Assembly: GCA_964600665.1 (NCBI GenBank)
Contig: CAZRKC010000006.1
Location: forward strand, 1 to 64,000
Direction: 5' to 3'
DNA from: CAZRKC01 sp964600665
Lineage (GTDB): Bacteria > Bacillota > SLNR01
Length of the DNA stretch: 64,000 bases
Positions 1 to 8,058 of the stretch are shown piece after piece. The notes beneath the pieces are model-generated. The model did not search any database. It saw only the letters and a list, made by a program, of their open reading frames with translations, and had not been told where the DNA came from. Within the stretch, counting starts at the first letter, position 1; each line of letters opens with the position of its first letter. A program made the translations under genes and the position numbers.

Positions 1-384
1 CAACCGTCAAAGTCGGCCTTCACTACCTCGTAAAAGCAATGAATCAAAAGCATTAGCATGTATTGAACAAAGCGAGATCTCTGATTGAATAAATGAAGAA
101 ATGGAACGATAGGGAACGACTCCAAAAATATCCCTTTTGATGCAATCAGTCCAATTTGCTCTTCAATCTATCCTTTTCCTTTACCGATTGTAGATGATTT
201 CCCAGCTTTCGCTATCCATGTGGGTGTCTTACCCAATCGGGTGGATTGTCTTTCGGTTGTGTCTCGCATTCTGTCCTTGTACGGACTATTCATGCAATCC
301 AACTTTCTTTTAGCTAAGGAACATGTACTGCAATGTTCAATGTGTTGCTAATGCAATTTGAGGGTTTCACTGATCAAGACCACA
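1..384. other. AT-rich stretch without a recognisable gene
   Basis: No open frame here has a ribosome site or a familiar protein motif. The stretch is AT-rich like the rest of the first 4 kb and is probably decayed or mobile-element flanking DNA. Confidence 0.4.
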
Positions 385-412
385 TTTACTTACGCAATCC
401 TCCTAGTATAAT
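385..412 (+). promoter_or_regulatory. Candidate promoter ahead of the IS110 remnant
   Basis: TTTACT (385-390) and TATAAT (407-412) are separated by 16 bases. The next start codon is about 260 bases downstream (676), so a transcript would carry a long untranslated region. This fits the left end of an IS110 element, but only the promoter match is seen directly. Confidence 0.4.
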
Positions 413-675
413 AGAGTTAGTTGGAAACATGGCACTCCAACTACGGTTTACTTTTCATCCCGCATGACATGTGGGGTAATGAACTCGTACAGATTGAGAA
501 CGTAGTAGCTCACCTTGAAGCTTAGCTTCGTAAGAATGACTTACGCCTCATCTTTACGGGTGGTGCACGAATGAGCTGGCTGGGGTTTGGCCCCGTAAAT
601 CTAAGAAGGTTGTGTTCCCGTAAAATCATGTGGAAAACCTCGATCTGTAACGGCATTGAAAGGTTTGGTACGATC

Positions 676-1859
676 ATGTTTTTTGTAGGCATCGACGTAG
701 CCAAAAGCAAGCACGATATTCCCGTTTTGGATAACAACGGTGATGTATTGTTTGCTCTTCCCAATGTACCCAATACACCGGCTGGAGCTGCACATTCTCT
801 CAAAGAGCTAGAGAAACATGGTATACCTGTCGCAGACTGCATGGTTGGAATGGAAGCAACCGAGCATTGCTGGCTTGCTTTCTATTCGTTTCTCATTGAC
901 TATGATTTTGATATCAAGGTGATTAACCCGATCGTGACCGATGGTTATCGGAATATGCTGGTTCGTAAAGTCAAAAACGACAGCATTGATTCTCAAATTA
1001 TTGCTAAGGTCCTCATGCTGGGCGCATACCAGGAATCTCCGGTTGCTGACGGAGAGATGGTGGCTTTGCGACAGTTATGCCGTTTCAGAGCTTATGAGGT
1101 GGATTCCTGTTCCGATTTAAAACGAAAAGCCATTGCTCAACTGGATCAGATTTTCCCTGAATTTGCTTCGCTTTTTCTGACACCTTTGGTGTAACAGCTC
1201 TAGAAATCCTTATTAATTACACCACTCCTGAGGAATTGAGCCAGATCAGCACCACCAGGTTGAGTAACTTGCTAGCGGAGGTCAGTAGAGTAGCAAGCCA
1301 AAGGCCGAAGAATAAAAAGTTATTGCCAGCACCTCTCTAGGTATTACAATTGTGGCAGATGCCTTTGCTTTTCAGCTAAAGCAGATCCTAAAACAAATAG
1401 AGTTTATTGAAGGTCAGGTTGCTGATATAGATAGCCAAATTGCTGACTACATGGAACGATCAGCTTCCTATATAACCACCATTCCTGGTGTCGGTTCCGT
1501 GTTGGGGGTCGTCATCGTCAGCGAAATAGGTGATGTTACAAGGTTCTCATCCCCATCAAAACTGGTGGCCTATGCCGGCCTGGATGCTTCTGTCAAGCAG
1601 TCAGGTGATTTTGAGGGATCCCAAATGCATATATCTAAACGTGGATCTCCTTACCTAAGGCGCGCACTCTTTAAAGCTGCTACCGTTGCCTCCTGCCATG
1701 ATTCTGCCCTTCTGCCTATTACCAGAAGCTTAAAGCACGTGGGAAGCATCACACAGCGTGGCCGTTGGTGCAGTCGCCAGAAAGCTGACCTATATCATTC
1801 ATGCAGTCATGACTGAAAAGCGACTTGCGTTGCATCTATTAACACCCTCAATTGCATAA
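676..1859 (+). pseudogene. IS110-family transposase, broken by about four frameshifts
   Basis: Reading on from ATG 676 gives an IS110-type DEDD N-terminal domain: GIDVAKSKHD at residues 5-14, then a VGMEATEHCW motif and KNDSIDSQ further on. The frame is lost near 1176, continues in another frame to about 1320, shifts again to the frame holding the C-terminal transposase domain (IPGVGSVLG, KLVAYAGLDA, ISKRGSPYLRRAL), and shifts twice more near 1712 and 1750. The last segment (RKLTYIIHAV) ends with TAA at 1857-1859. All segments together make an almost full-length transposase of about 390 residues, so this is a decayed copy and not a fragment. A long segment encoded from 571 in the same frame is probably untranslated left-end DNA. 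Transposition activity is not expected. Confidence 0.85.
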
Positions 1860-3159
1860 ACCAAAATTTTACAACCCAATACTCGGATTGAACATCATTA
1901 GCTAATACCAAACGACCAATTTCATGTAAGAATTCAAATAGAAATATGAAGAAATCTATTAACGATTAATAAGAGATTCATGCTACCCATAAATATCCTA
2001 AAAAAGCTGTTCCACCACATTGTTGCACGAACTCAAATTATGATTATTGTTGAGGGGCAAGTAGTAATTCCAACTTGACTAAACATGCCATATCAATAAT
2101 TAAACCCATGAGTTGACTACTCTCTTTGATACCAATGGAAACATCAATTATTGAAGAGACTATCGACGACAATAAAGCAGTGAACATGAAAAGGAGTGAC
2201 CGAAGTAGAAAAAAATTCTTATACTGATAGTTTGTTTGTTTAGCATTTATGTACAGTTCTTACAAAGTTTCAGCTAAGAATTAAGAGAAGAAGCCATTAT
2301 ATAGGAGATAAATGACGTAAAATTAGATAGCATTACTTACTAATTAATGAATAGAGTATAAATAAAATAGTAACGGAATCCAAGTCAGACACTTGAAGAA
2401 GATGCACATTATTGTGCTCAACAGACCCTGTTAGTGCATTAAAGAAATGTGTACCATTTCCAGTTGCGGGGCAAGCAAGAGGCTGTATTGTTGCACTTTT
2501 TATGCCATTTATAGATCAAGAATCCCTGCACGAAATGAACATACTACTCACCATTGTTGTATTACGCAATCTATTGATCGAAGATTCGCTTTATATGCTC
2601 CGATTTTTCATCTACCTAAGTTCTTATGTAACCAATGTAACTAGAAGAAACCGTTGATCTTTGCTAATCTTCACGAACACCCCATCTGATTCAAGCCATT
2701 GATTTGTAGAAAAACGACAACTCCGAAAAATCAGCACTACAGTATTCTAGTATTCTATTTCAAGAAATCCTAAATTCAACGGTAATCTCTTTTAAACACA
2801 TATCCAGAACAACTAATAATGTAATTCAGGCACATTTTGCTATTTCGTCAGAGTGACCCTAATATTGCGCAAACCAATTAATTACCATAAATGTCTTGGA
2901 TATGAATATCTGATATCCCCCCGCGGAATAATCGTCAATCCAGCACACTTAGCATTATTGTATCTTTTACTTCACAATCAAACTGTCACCGTTAATTATC
3001 CCTTCTCGGTGAACTGTTCGTCTTACAACCTCTGTTTTATGATTCATTTTGCTTTGAAGTGATCCATCTACCATGAAAAAGGTTATCCATTCTCAAAGGC
3101 ATATACACTCATTACAGGAAAGCCTCCGTCGTTGAAGCATCTCCAGAATGACAAAGTAA
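1860..3159. other. AT-rich region with no convincing gene
   Basis: About 1.3 kb between the IS110 remnant and the first pilin gene. A few open frames of 60-80 codons exist (for example 2412-2657 and 2853-3062), but none has a ribosome site, a signal peptide or a known motif, and stop codons are frequent in all frames. It looks like decayed DNA. Confidence 0.5.
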
Positions 3160-3480
3160 TTAGTTGACAAGATCCGAGTAGTCAGTCGCCGCTCTACCCC
3201 CATTTGTATCATTTGGGAATGCAGGCCAGACTTCAATGTACGCCGGAACAAGATCAGATTGCGTTGGAATTGCAGTTGAGTCATTCTCAGCTTGCCATAT
3301 TAACACTGCACCCTTAATTATCCTGATATTAGAGTCATGCGCCCTATTAGCAGCATTAGTTCTTACAGCTCCGTATATCGGAATTGCAATCGCTATTAAA
3401 ATACCAATGATTATTAGTACAGTCAATAGTTCAATTAAAGTGAAGCCATTACAGTTCATTGGACTATTTGATTTTGACAT
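3160..3480 (-). CDS. Type IV pilin-like protein (second copy)
   Basis: 106 residues with a class III prepilin leader: a polar N-terminus, the cleavage site NG/FTLIELL, and a hydrophobic helix to about residue 37. From the AIPIYGAVRTNAANRAHD stretch onward it is nearly identical to the pilin at 4484-4807 (over 90 percent by eye), while leader and first helix differ clearly. A ribosome site (AAGGGG) precedes the ATG. It lies in the AT-rich island, separated from the main pilus genes by an IS256 remnant, and has neither a riboswitch nor a clear terminator. PilD could process it and it could be a minor or alternative pilin. It may instead be a silent duplicate; its expression cannot be judged from sequence. 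Confidence 0.75.
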   Translation of the reverse strand: MSKSNSPMNCNGFTLIELLTVLIIIGILIAIAIPIYGAVRTNAANRAHDSNIRIIKGAVLIWQAENDSTAIPTQSDLVPAYIEVWPAFPNDTNGGRAATDYSDLVN

Positions 3481-3799
3481 AGGATCACCCCTTCGAGAAA
3501 AACTTCAGCAAATGATGTTAACTACTTGATAATCCTCATATCCTCTGGTGAAGCATTTCATTAAGGCATGATAAAACTCGCATTCACAAGATGGTGCTTA
3601 GCAATCTTTTGTGCGTTGAACTAGCCTCAAGGCTATTTCCTTTATCTTCGATGCAATTTCTGGGGTCTAGAAATTATTTCCAGAACAAATCCCAGGCAAT
3701 TTTGACAGTGAACAACACATCCAGCTTAAGTGTTCCGAAAACTCATTTTTGACTATCCGAAGATTGATATCTAACTGATCTCATATCGTAAAATATTTG
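3481..3799. other. Intergenic region without a recognisable gene
   Basis: Apart from the pilin ribosome site next to 3480, I see no gene, no c-di-GMP aptamer and no clear terminator here. It is AT-rich. Confidence 0.4.
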
Positions 3800-3833
3800 C
3801 CGAGGAATTTACCCACTAATTCGGACTTGACTT
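3800..3833 (+). repeat. IS256-type right end, upstream copy
   Basis: These 34 bases match 4305-4338 with three differences and in the same direction. The 4305-4338 copy is the right end of the IS256 remnant, so this copy is a stray right end lying head-to-tail with the left end at 3840. Confidence 0.6.
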
Positions 3834-3854
3834 GACTGATTAAGTCCGTATAAT
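3827..3854 (+). promoter_or_regulatory. Junction promoter made from two IS ends
   Basis: TTGACT (3827-3832) lies in the stray right end and TATAAT (3849-3854) in the left end; 16 bases separate them. Several IS families that form circles (IS256, IS3, IS30) are known to make a strong promoter exactly this way when their ends abut. It points at the broken transposase at 3951. Confidence 0.6.
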
Positions 3855-3950
3855 GGTGTAAAAAGAAAGAGCATATAAAAGCGGGCCAAAATGCTCGTCC
3901 TCGGTTAGAATATTAGTACCACCCAACACCTAACTGAGGAGATGAACATA

Positions 3951-4130
3951 ATGGCTCAATTAGATATTGCACTCGATACTTAACTTTTTCACGGACTTTT
4001 TACAAAAGGGAATCGGGACGATGCATTCTCCAAGATACTGAAGGCGATTCTCAATCAGGTCTTGCTCGCACAGTCCTCCGAGCAGCTGGGAGCAGAGCCC
4101 TATGAAGATGGATGTCTACTATGATTCAAT
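3951..4130 (+). pseudogene. IS256-family transposase, N-terminal remnant
   Basis: ATG 3951 starts MAQLDIALDT and then meets an in-frame TAA. The same frame reads on with LFHGLFTKGNRDDAFSKIL, AILNQVLLAQSSEQLGAEPY, the typical N-terminus of IS256 (mutator-type) transposases, and ends in a second stop near 4128. The DDE catalytic domain is missing. A good ribosome site (GAGGAG) remains in front of the ATG. Confidence 0.8.
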
Positions 4131-4304
4131 AGCTGTCTAGGAAGGCCACATGTAGCATGAACCGCATTTTATTCCAGGGTCTTCTTGAGAGAGACTCTGC
4201 CGGCATGGATACGGGCAGTAATGGCAGCATTATTGTGAATGACAGTGCTTCGAAGTCGTCGAGGCATAAAATGATTGTATCTTTGAAGAATGCTCAGCCG
4301 AACT

Positions 4305-4338
4305 ACCGAGGAATTTACACACTGATTCGGACTTAACT
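4305..4338 (+). repeat. IS256-type right end
   Basis: Direct repeat of 3800-3833 (31 of 34 bases identical). Its inner part pairs with the left end at 3840-3862 as an inverted repeat. Confidence 0.6.
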
Positions 4339-4415
4339 TAAGAAAACCATAAGTGCATTAGTTTATCGATTATGAATAGACACATAAATCATAATGTAGC
4401 AATAGCTTATTATCT

Positions 4416-4454
4416 TAAAGACGGGGTCGGTTAATATAACCGACCCCGTCTTTA
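4416..4454 (-). terminator. Terminator after the pilin gene
   Basis: A perfect 18-base inverted repeat (4416-4433 with 4437-4454) around a 3-base loop, with T residues at both outer edges. It stands 30 bases after the stop codon of the pilin at 4484-4807 and could act in both directions. Confidence 0.85.
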
Positions 4455-4483
4455 ATTCAGGAAATCAAATGCTAATTAAGTGC

Positions 4484-4807
4484 TTATGGGGCGGTAACAA
4501 GATCCGTGTAGTCAGTCGCAGCTCTACCGCCATCTGTATCATTGGGGAATGTAGGCCAGACTTCAATGTACGTCGGAACAAGATTAGCTTGCGTTGGAAT
4601 TGCAGTTGAATCATTCTCAGCCTGCCACATCAAAACTGCACCCTTAATTATCCTGATATTAGAATCATGTGCCCTATTAGCAGCATTAGTTCTTACCGCT
4701 CCGTAAATCGGAATTGCAATTGCTACTAAAATACCAATGATAACCACAACAACCATCAATTCAACTAATGTGAACCCTTTGCTATTCTTTTTCAGAAATC
4801 TGTACAT
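4484..4807 (-). CDS. pilA: Major type IV pilin (PilA-like)
   Basis: 107 residues. The leader ends in the prepilin cleavage site SKG/FTLVELM at about residues 10-17, with the conserved Glu at mature position 5, followed by a hydrophobic assembly helix ending in AIAIPIYGAVRTNAA. The globular part is short for a pilin and has no cysteine pair. A strong ribosome site (AAGGAGG) precedes the ATG. The gene follows pilB but is separated from it by a c-di-GMP riboswitch and terminator (4901-5062), so it can be switched on its own; its own terminator follows at 4416-4454. PilD (14065-14811) should cleave the leader and PilB should drive assembly. It is the likely major subunit because of its position and dedicated control. 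Confidence 0.88.
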   Translation of the reverse strand: MYRFLKKNSKGFTLVELMVVVVIIGILVAIAIPIYGAVRTNAANRAHDSNIRIIKGAVLMWQAENDSTAIPTQANLVPTYIEVWPTFPNDTDGGRAATDYTDLVTAP

Positions 4808-4900
4808 AATATTTCCTCCTTATTGTTTATTGTCACTTCGCATTTCTGTTATACCCAATCATCGGACTTCTTAGACATCCCCCCTTAAAGATTCATCATA

Positions 4901-4937
4901 CAAAAACAAAAAACTCTCTTAGATTGCTAAAAGAGTT
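4901..4937 (-). terminator. Intrinsic terminator of the pilin riboswitch
   Basis: On the minus strand an 11-base stem (4927-4937 with 4912-4922, one G-U pair) with loop CAAT is followed by a T-rich run (4901-4911). It lies between the aptamer and the pilin gene and is the expression platform. The bases AAAGAG at 4969-4974 could pair with the 5' arm of this stem as an antiterminator. Confidence 0.8.
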
Positions 4938-4968
4938 GAATCGCACAAATGACTGCGTTCTGTATTTC

Positions 4969-5062
4969 CTCTTTCGGCAACCCGGCCGCCTTAGTCGGAT
5001 TTGACTTTAGGCCCGTTGGCTTTGCGTCTCATATTTTCATATGATTTGCCTTTTCGAATAAG
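4969..5062 (-). promoter_or_regulatory. Cyclic di-GMP-I (GEMM-I) riboswitch controlling pilA
   Basis: Read on the minus strand, the region has the GEMM-I landmarks in order: GGCAAA, a hairpin capped by a GAAA tetraloop (5035-5038), GACGCAAAGCC (core at 5018-5025), GGGCCTAA, a second hairpin, and GGCCGGGTTGCC (4976-4987), which supplies the tetraloop-receptor side. The closing stem pairs 5055-5062 with 4969-4976. A terminator follows at 4901-4937. The 3' strand of the closing stem contains AAAGAG, which could otherwise pair with the terminator; this suggests that ligand binding favours termination (an OFF switch). That direction is inference only. Confidence 0.9.
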
Positions 5063-5204
5063 TTACGAATACGATGATTCTACACGTTTTTGCAAATTCC
5101 TTCTTTTCTTCGAAAATTTTGAATATTATCAAACACTTCTCATTTACACCATAAAGGTAAATCGATTGCACTTTTCCTTCGATAAAATTTTTATCTTCTG
5201 CGCA
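5063..5204 (-). other. Gap between pilB and the riboswitch
   Basis: AT-rich, with no strong terminator after pilB and no consensus promoter that I can defend. The riboswitch transcript may start here or be read through from pilB. Confidence 0.35.
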
Positions 5205-6902
5205 CTATACGATCACCCTCATGATTTCCTCCAAAGAGGTCAATCCATCTTTCACTTTCATCAATCCGTCGATACGAAGGGTTACCATTCCTTCAGAGAT
5301 AGCTGCTTCCTTAATCACAGCAGCAGACTGCCTTTGGAGCGTCAGCCTCTGAATCTGGTCCGAATTGACCAGTAGCTCATAAACCCCTTTACGACCTCGA
5401 TAACCGGTCTTGCTGCACTGGATACAACCACCTGGTCGATACAATGTCACCTTATCTTCCCCTTCATTTAACGGAAAATCAGGCACGCTGGCTAAAATTT
5501 CTTCCCGACTTAACACATATTTTTCCCGACAGTTCTTACAAAGCAATCGCACTAATCGCTGAGCCAATACCCCCACCAATGATGACGCCGTCAGATACGG
5601 CTCAATCCCCATATCCCCCAAACGCGATATCGCTCCGGATGCATCATTGGTATGCAATGTTGACAGCACCAAATGACCCGTCAAGGAAGATTCCACCGCA
5701 ATCCGCGCAGTCTCATGGTCACGAATCTCACCAATCATGATAATATCCGGATCGTTTCTCAGGATGGAACGCAAACCCGACGCAAATGTCAGTCCTGCTT
5801 TTGGATTCACTTGTACCTGATTGATTCCATCCATACGATATTCAATGGGGTCTTCCACGGTAATAATGTGTTTCTCAACTGAATTTAATTCCGCGAGAGA
5901 TGCATATAAGGATGTGGTTTTCCCGCTCCCAGTGGGACCGGTGACCAGAATAAACCCATAGGGCAAATGAAGCAATTTCTCAAGTTTATCCAATTGCGAA
6001 GCAGGCAGCCCTAACTGTGTCAAAGTAATCAAGCTGGCATAGCGATCCAGCAATCGCAAGGTCATTTTCTCGCCGTACGCAGACGGCAAAGAAGCTACAC
6101 GGACATCGATGGTCTTATCCTCCACTCGCATGGTGACACGACCATCCTGGGGAATCCTGCGCTCAGCAATGTCCATATTCGCCAAGACTTTAATCCGGGA
6201 AATCAGTGATGGATGCAGACGCCGTGGCGGTGTCATCACTTGATGCAACACACCATCGATACGAAGCCGGATCCGCATGTTTTTCTCTTGCGCCTCGATA
6301 TGGATATCACTGGCTCCAGCTGCAACCGCCTGATTGAAAATCACATTGGCCAATTGCACTGCCGGTCTTTCTGCAGCTTCATCTGTAGAAACATACTGCC
6401 CTTCCTCATCGGATTGGTCTGCACTATCGACGCTGCGTGTCCGGTTTAAAAATGACTGTAGTGCTGCCTGAAAATCGCTGTCAATAGATATAACCGGTTT
6501 GATATCATACCCGGTCATGATGCGCATATCGTCAATGGCAATGATATCCGTCGGATGGGCCATTGCCACCACCAAACGGCCATTCTCAAAGGCAAGGGGA
6601 AATGCCTGGTACCGCCGGGCAGTCTCCGGTTCGATCAATGATTGAGCCAGATCATCCGTAGGATAATGTTCAAGGTTAACATACTCGACTCCCGCCTGAC
6701 GTGCCAAGGCCCGGGTCACCGCTTCTTCACTGGTAAACCCGAGGTCCACCAGAATCTGCCCTAATAAACCCCGGGCGTTTTTACTCTCCCGATGCCTTTG
6801 AAGGGCAGATTCCAGCTGCTCTCTAGAGATATCGCCGCTATCCAGCAGATACTTACCTAACAAACTTCCGGGTCCTGCACTTAAATTGCCGAATTCCTCC
6901 AT
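5205..6902 (-). CDS. pilB: Type IV pilus assembly ATPase PilB
   Basis: 565 residues; cytoplasmic AAA-like motor of the GspE/PilB family that powers pilus extension. The N-terminal 150 residues form an MshEN-type domain with two LG-x2-L-x3-G repeats (LLGKYLLDSG, LLGQILVDLG), the fold that binds c-di-GMP in MshE; the leading Arg of the usual motif is Leu here. The ATPase part shows Walker A GPTGSGKTTS, the Asp box EDPIEY, Walker B RNDPDIIMIGEIRD, the His box TGHLVLSTLHTND, and a Zn-binding set of four Cys (CKNC, CIQC). A GTG 9 bases upstream is part of the ribosome site; ATG 6902, 6 bases after GAGGTG, is the better start. It follows pilO by 21 bases. Confidence 0.95.
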   Translation of the reverse strand: MEEFGNLSAGPGSLLGKYLLDSGDISREQLESALQRHRESKNARGLLGQILVDLGFTSEEAVTRALARQAGVEYVNLEHYPTDDLAQSLIEPETARRYQAFPLAFENGRLVVAMAHPTDIIAIDDMRIMTGYDIKPVISIDSDFQAALQSFLNRTRSVDSADQSDEEGQYVSTDEAAERPAVQLANVIFNQAVAAGASDIHIEAQEKNMRIRLRIDGVLHQVMTPPRRLHPSLISRIKVLANMDIAERRIPQDGRVTMRVEDKTIDVRVASLPSAYGEKMTLRLLDRYASLITLTQLGLPASQLDKLEKLLHLPYGFILVTGPTGSGKTTSLYASLAELNSVEKHIITVEDPIEYRMDGINQVQVNPKAGLTFASGLRSILRNDPDIIMIGEIRDHETARIAVESSLTGHLVLSTLHTNDASGAISRLGDMGIEPYLTASSLVGVLAQRLVRLLCKNCREKYVLSREEILASVPDFPLNEGEDKVTLYRPGGCIQCSKTGYRGRKGVYELLVNSDQIQRLTLQRQSAAVIKEAAISEGMVTLRIDGLMKVKDGLTSLEEIMRVIV

Positions 6903-6923
6903 GGGAAGCACCTCGCTGATGGG

Positions 6924-7466
6924 TTATTGTGATTGCAGGAAAAAGGCGCGCCCCGTGATCTCAACCCGAATCTGTGGAAATAAGTCAGTCCCTTGTCCGA
7001 TACGAACATTCTCCACATTGATGAGCCTGCTCCCGTTTCGCAGAGTATTCAATAAAGATAATAGCTCGGTATAACGACCTTCAAAAGTGAGGGTCAATGG
7101 CATTTCAACATACTTTTCTGTAACGACTCGACTCTGAAATCGCACCTGAACCAAACGAATACCGGCAAATTTGGCTGCACTTTGCAAATAAATCAACAGT
7201 TGATCTTCTGCTGGTTCTGATGGTATCAGTTTCTCCATATAAGCCAACTGTGCTCGCAGTTCTACCTCATTGGCCTTTAAAGCCTGTAGATGCGCCAGTT
7301 TTGCCTGCGCAGCAGCAATTGCTTGCTTTTCAGCCGCCACCGCAGCCCGAGCATCTTGCAGCTTGCCATACTGGCTATAAACTGCCAACCCCATCAAACC
7401 GATCAAAATGACGATTCCAACAGCAATCAGCACTTCTCTTAAATTTAGACCTCGCCGTTCATTCAT
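6924..7466 (-). CDS. pilO: Type IV pilus inner-membrane protein PilO
   Basis: 180 residues: a short cytoplasmic tail, one membrane helix (about residues 10-30, LIAVGIVILIGLMGLAVYSQ-like), a coiled coil rich in Ala, Lys and Gln to about residue 75, then a ferredoxin-like domain. This is the PilO layout. PilO pairs with PilN in the alignment complex that links PilM to the outer parts of the machine. ATG 7466 lies 8 bases after GGGAGG and is preferred to the GTG at 7475, which would overlap pilN. It sits directly after pilN. Confidence 0.85.
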   Translation of the reverse strand: MNERRGLNLREVLIAVGIVILIGLMGLAVYSQYGKLQDARAAVAAEKQAIAAAQAKLAHLQALKANEVELRAQLAYMEKLIPSEPAEDQLLIYLQSAAKFAGIRLVQVRFQSRVVTEKYVEMPLTLTFEGRYTELLSLLNTLRNGSRLINVENVRIGQGTDLFPQIRVEITGRAFFLQSQ

Positions 7467-7467
7467 T

Positions 7468-8058
7468 CTAGACACCTCCCTGATCTAGAGGTGATCGTTC
7501 TGGTTCTGGTTTTGCGACCGCCTTGACTTCAAACTGGTATAGAACCCGGTTATCAATCACCGTTTCAGCTGAGAATTGAGTTCTGATATTCTCAATCTTA
7601 TCCCACTTTTTCAACGATTCCACCCAAGCCGCCACCAACTGATGATTAGGAGAAAGCCCTCTTGCAGTGATTTCCCTAACATCCCCTACTTGCGTTGCTG
7701 TAAAATCAGTCAACCAAATCTCAGCCGGTAGATTCATGCTAACATCCGCAAGAATTGAACTCCAGTTGGGAAGGGTACCCATGGCTTGTTTCCCCAAAGC
7801 ATCCAACTGTTTGATGGTGGCTTCCATCACCTCGTATTCTCTCAATGCTGCGATTTGCAGCTCCAGATTCTGACGCTGCGTTTTAAGGGTCTGAAGCTCA
7901 CGATTCGTGTTCATAGTCAATGCCAGCATAAGCAGAAACACCGCTGCAAACACGGCAACCACTGCAACACCGATCTTTACATAGTTGTCACGGACCATCA
8001 GTGTTTGCTGTCTCTTTTTTAGTTCAGGCGGTAATAAACTGATTCTGATCATTTTCAC
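7468..8058 (-). CDS. pilN: Type IV pilus assembly protein PilN
   Basis: 196 residues. The N-terminus MIRISLLPPELKKR matches the conserved PilN motif (IN-LLP), which docks into a groove of PilM. A membrane helix (about residues 27-48), a coiled coil and a periplasm-side type domain follow. The start overlaps the pilM stop by 4 bases (ATGA), which implies translational coupling. It should form a heterodimer with PilO. Confidence 0.9.
   Translation of the reverse strand: MKMIRISLLPPELKKRQQTLMVRDNYVKIGVAVVAVFAAVFLLMLALTMNTNRELQTLKTQRQNLELQIAALREYEVMEATIKQLDALGKQAMGTLPNWSSILADVSMNLPAEIWLTDFTATQVGDVREITARGLSPNHQLVAAWVESLKKWDKIENIRTQFSAETVIDNRVLYQFEVKAVAKPEPERSPLDQGGV

Larger units (their letters stand above)
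3840..4338 (+). mobile_element. IS256-family remnant (about 0.5 kb)
   Basis: The left end carries TTAAGTCCG, 8 bases, TGTAAA (3840-3862). Its inverted partner is at 4315-4335, giving imperfect terminal inverted repeats. A full IS256 element is about 1.3 kb; this one has lost most of the transposase. Inside lies the start of the transposase gene (3951-4130). The element sits between the two pilin copies. Confidence 0.65.

Noticed and set aside
571..675. N-terminal extension of the IS110 transposase
   Set aside because: The family starts at the MFFVGIDVAKS motif (ATG 676); the upstream codons read like non-coding left-end DNA.
2412..3062. Open frames of 65-81 codons
   Set aside because: No ribosome site, no motif, AT-rich low-complexity translation; chance frames in decayed DNA.
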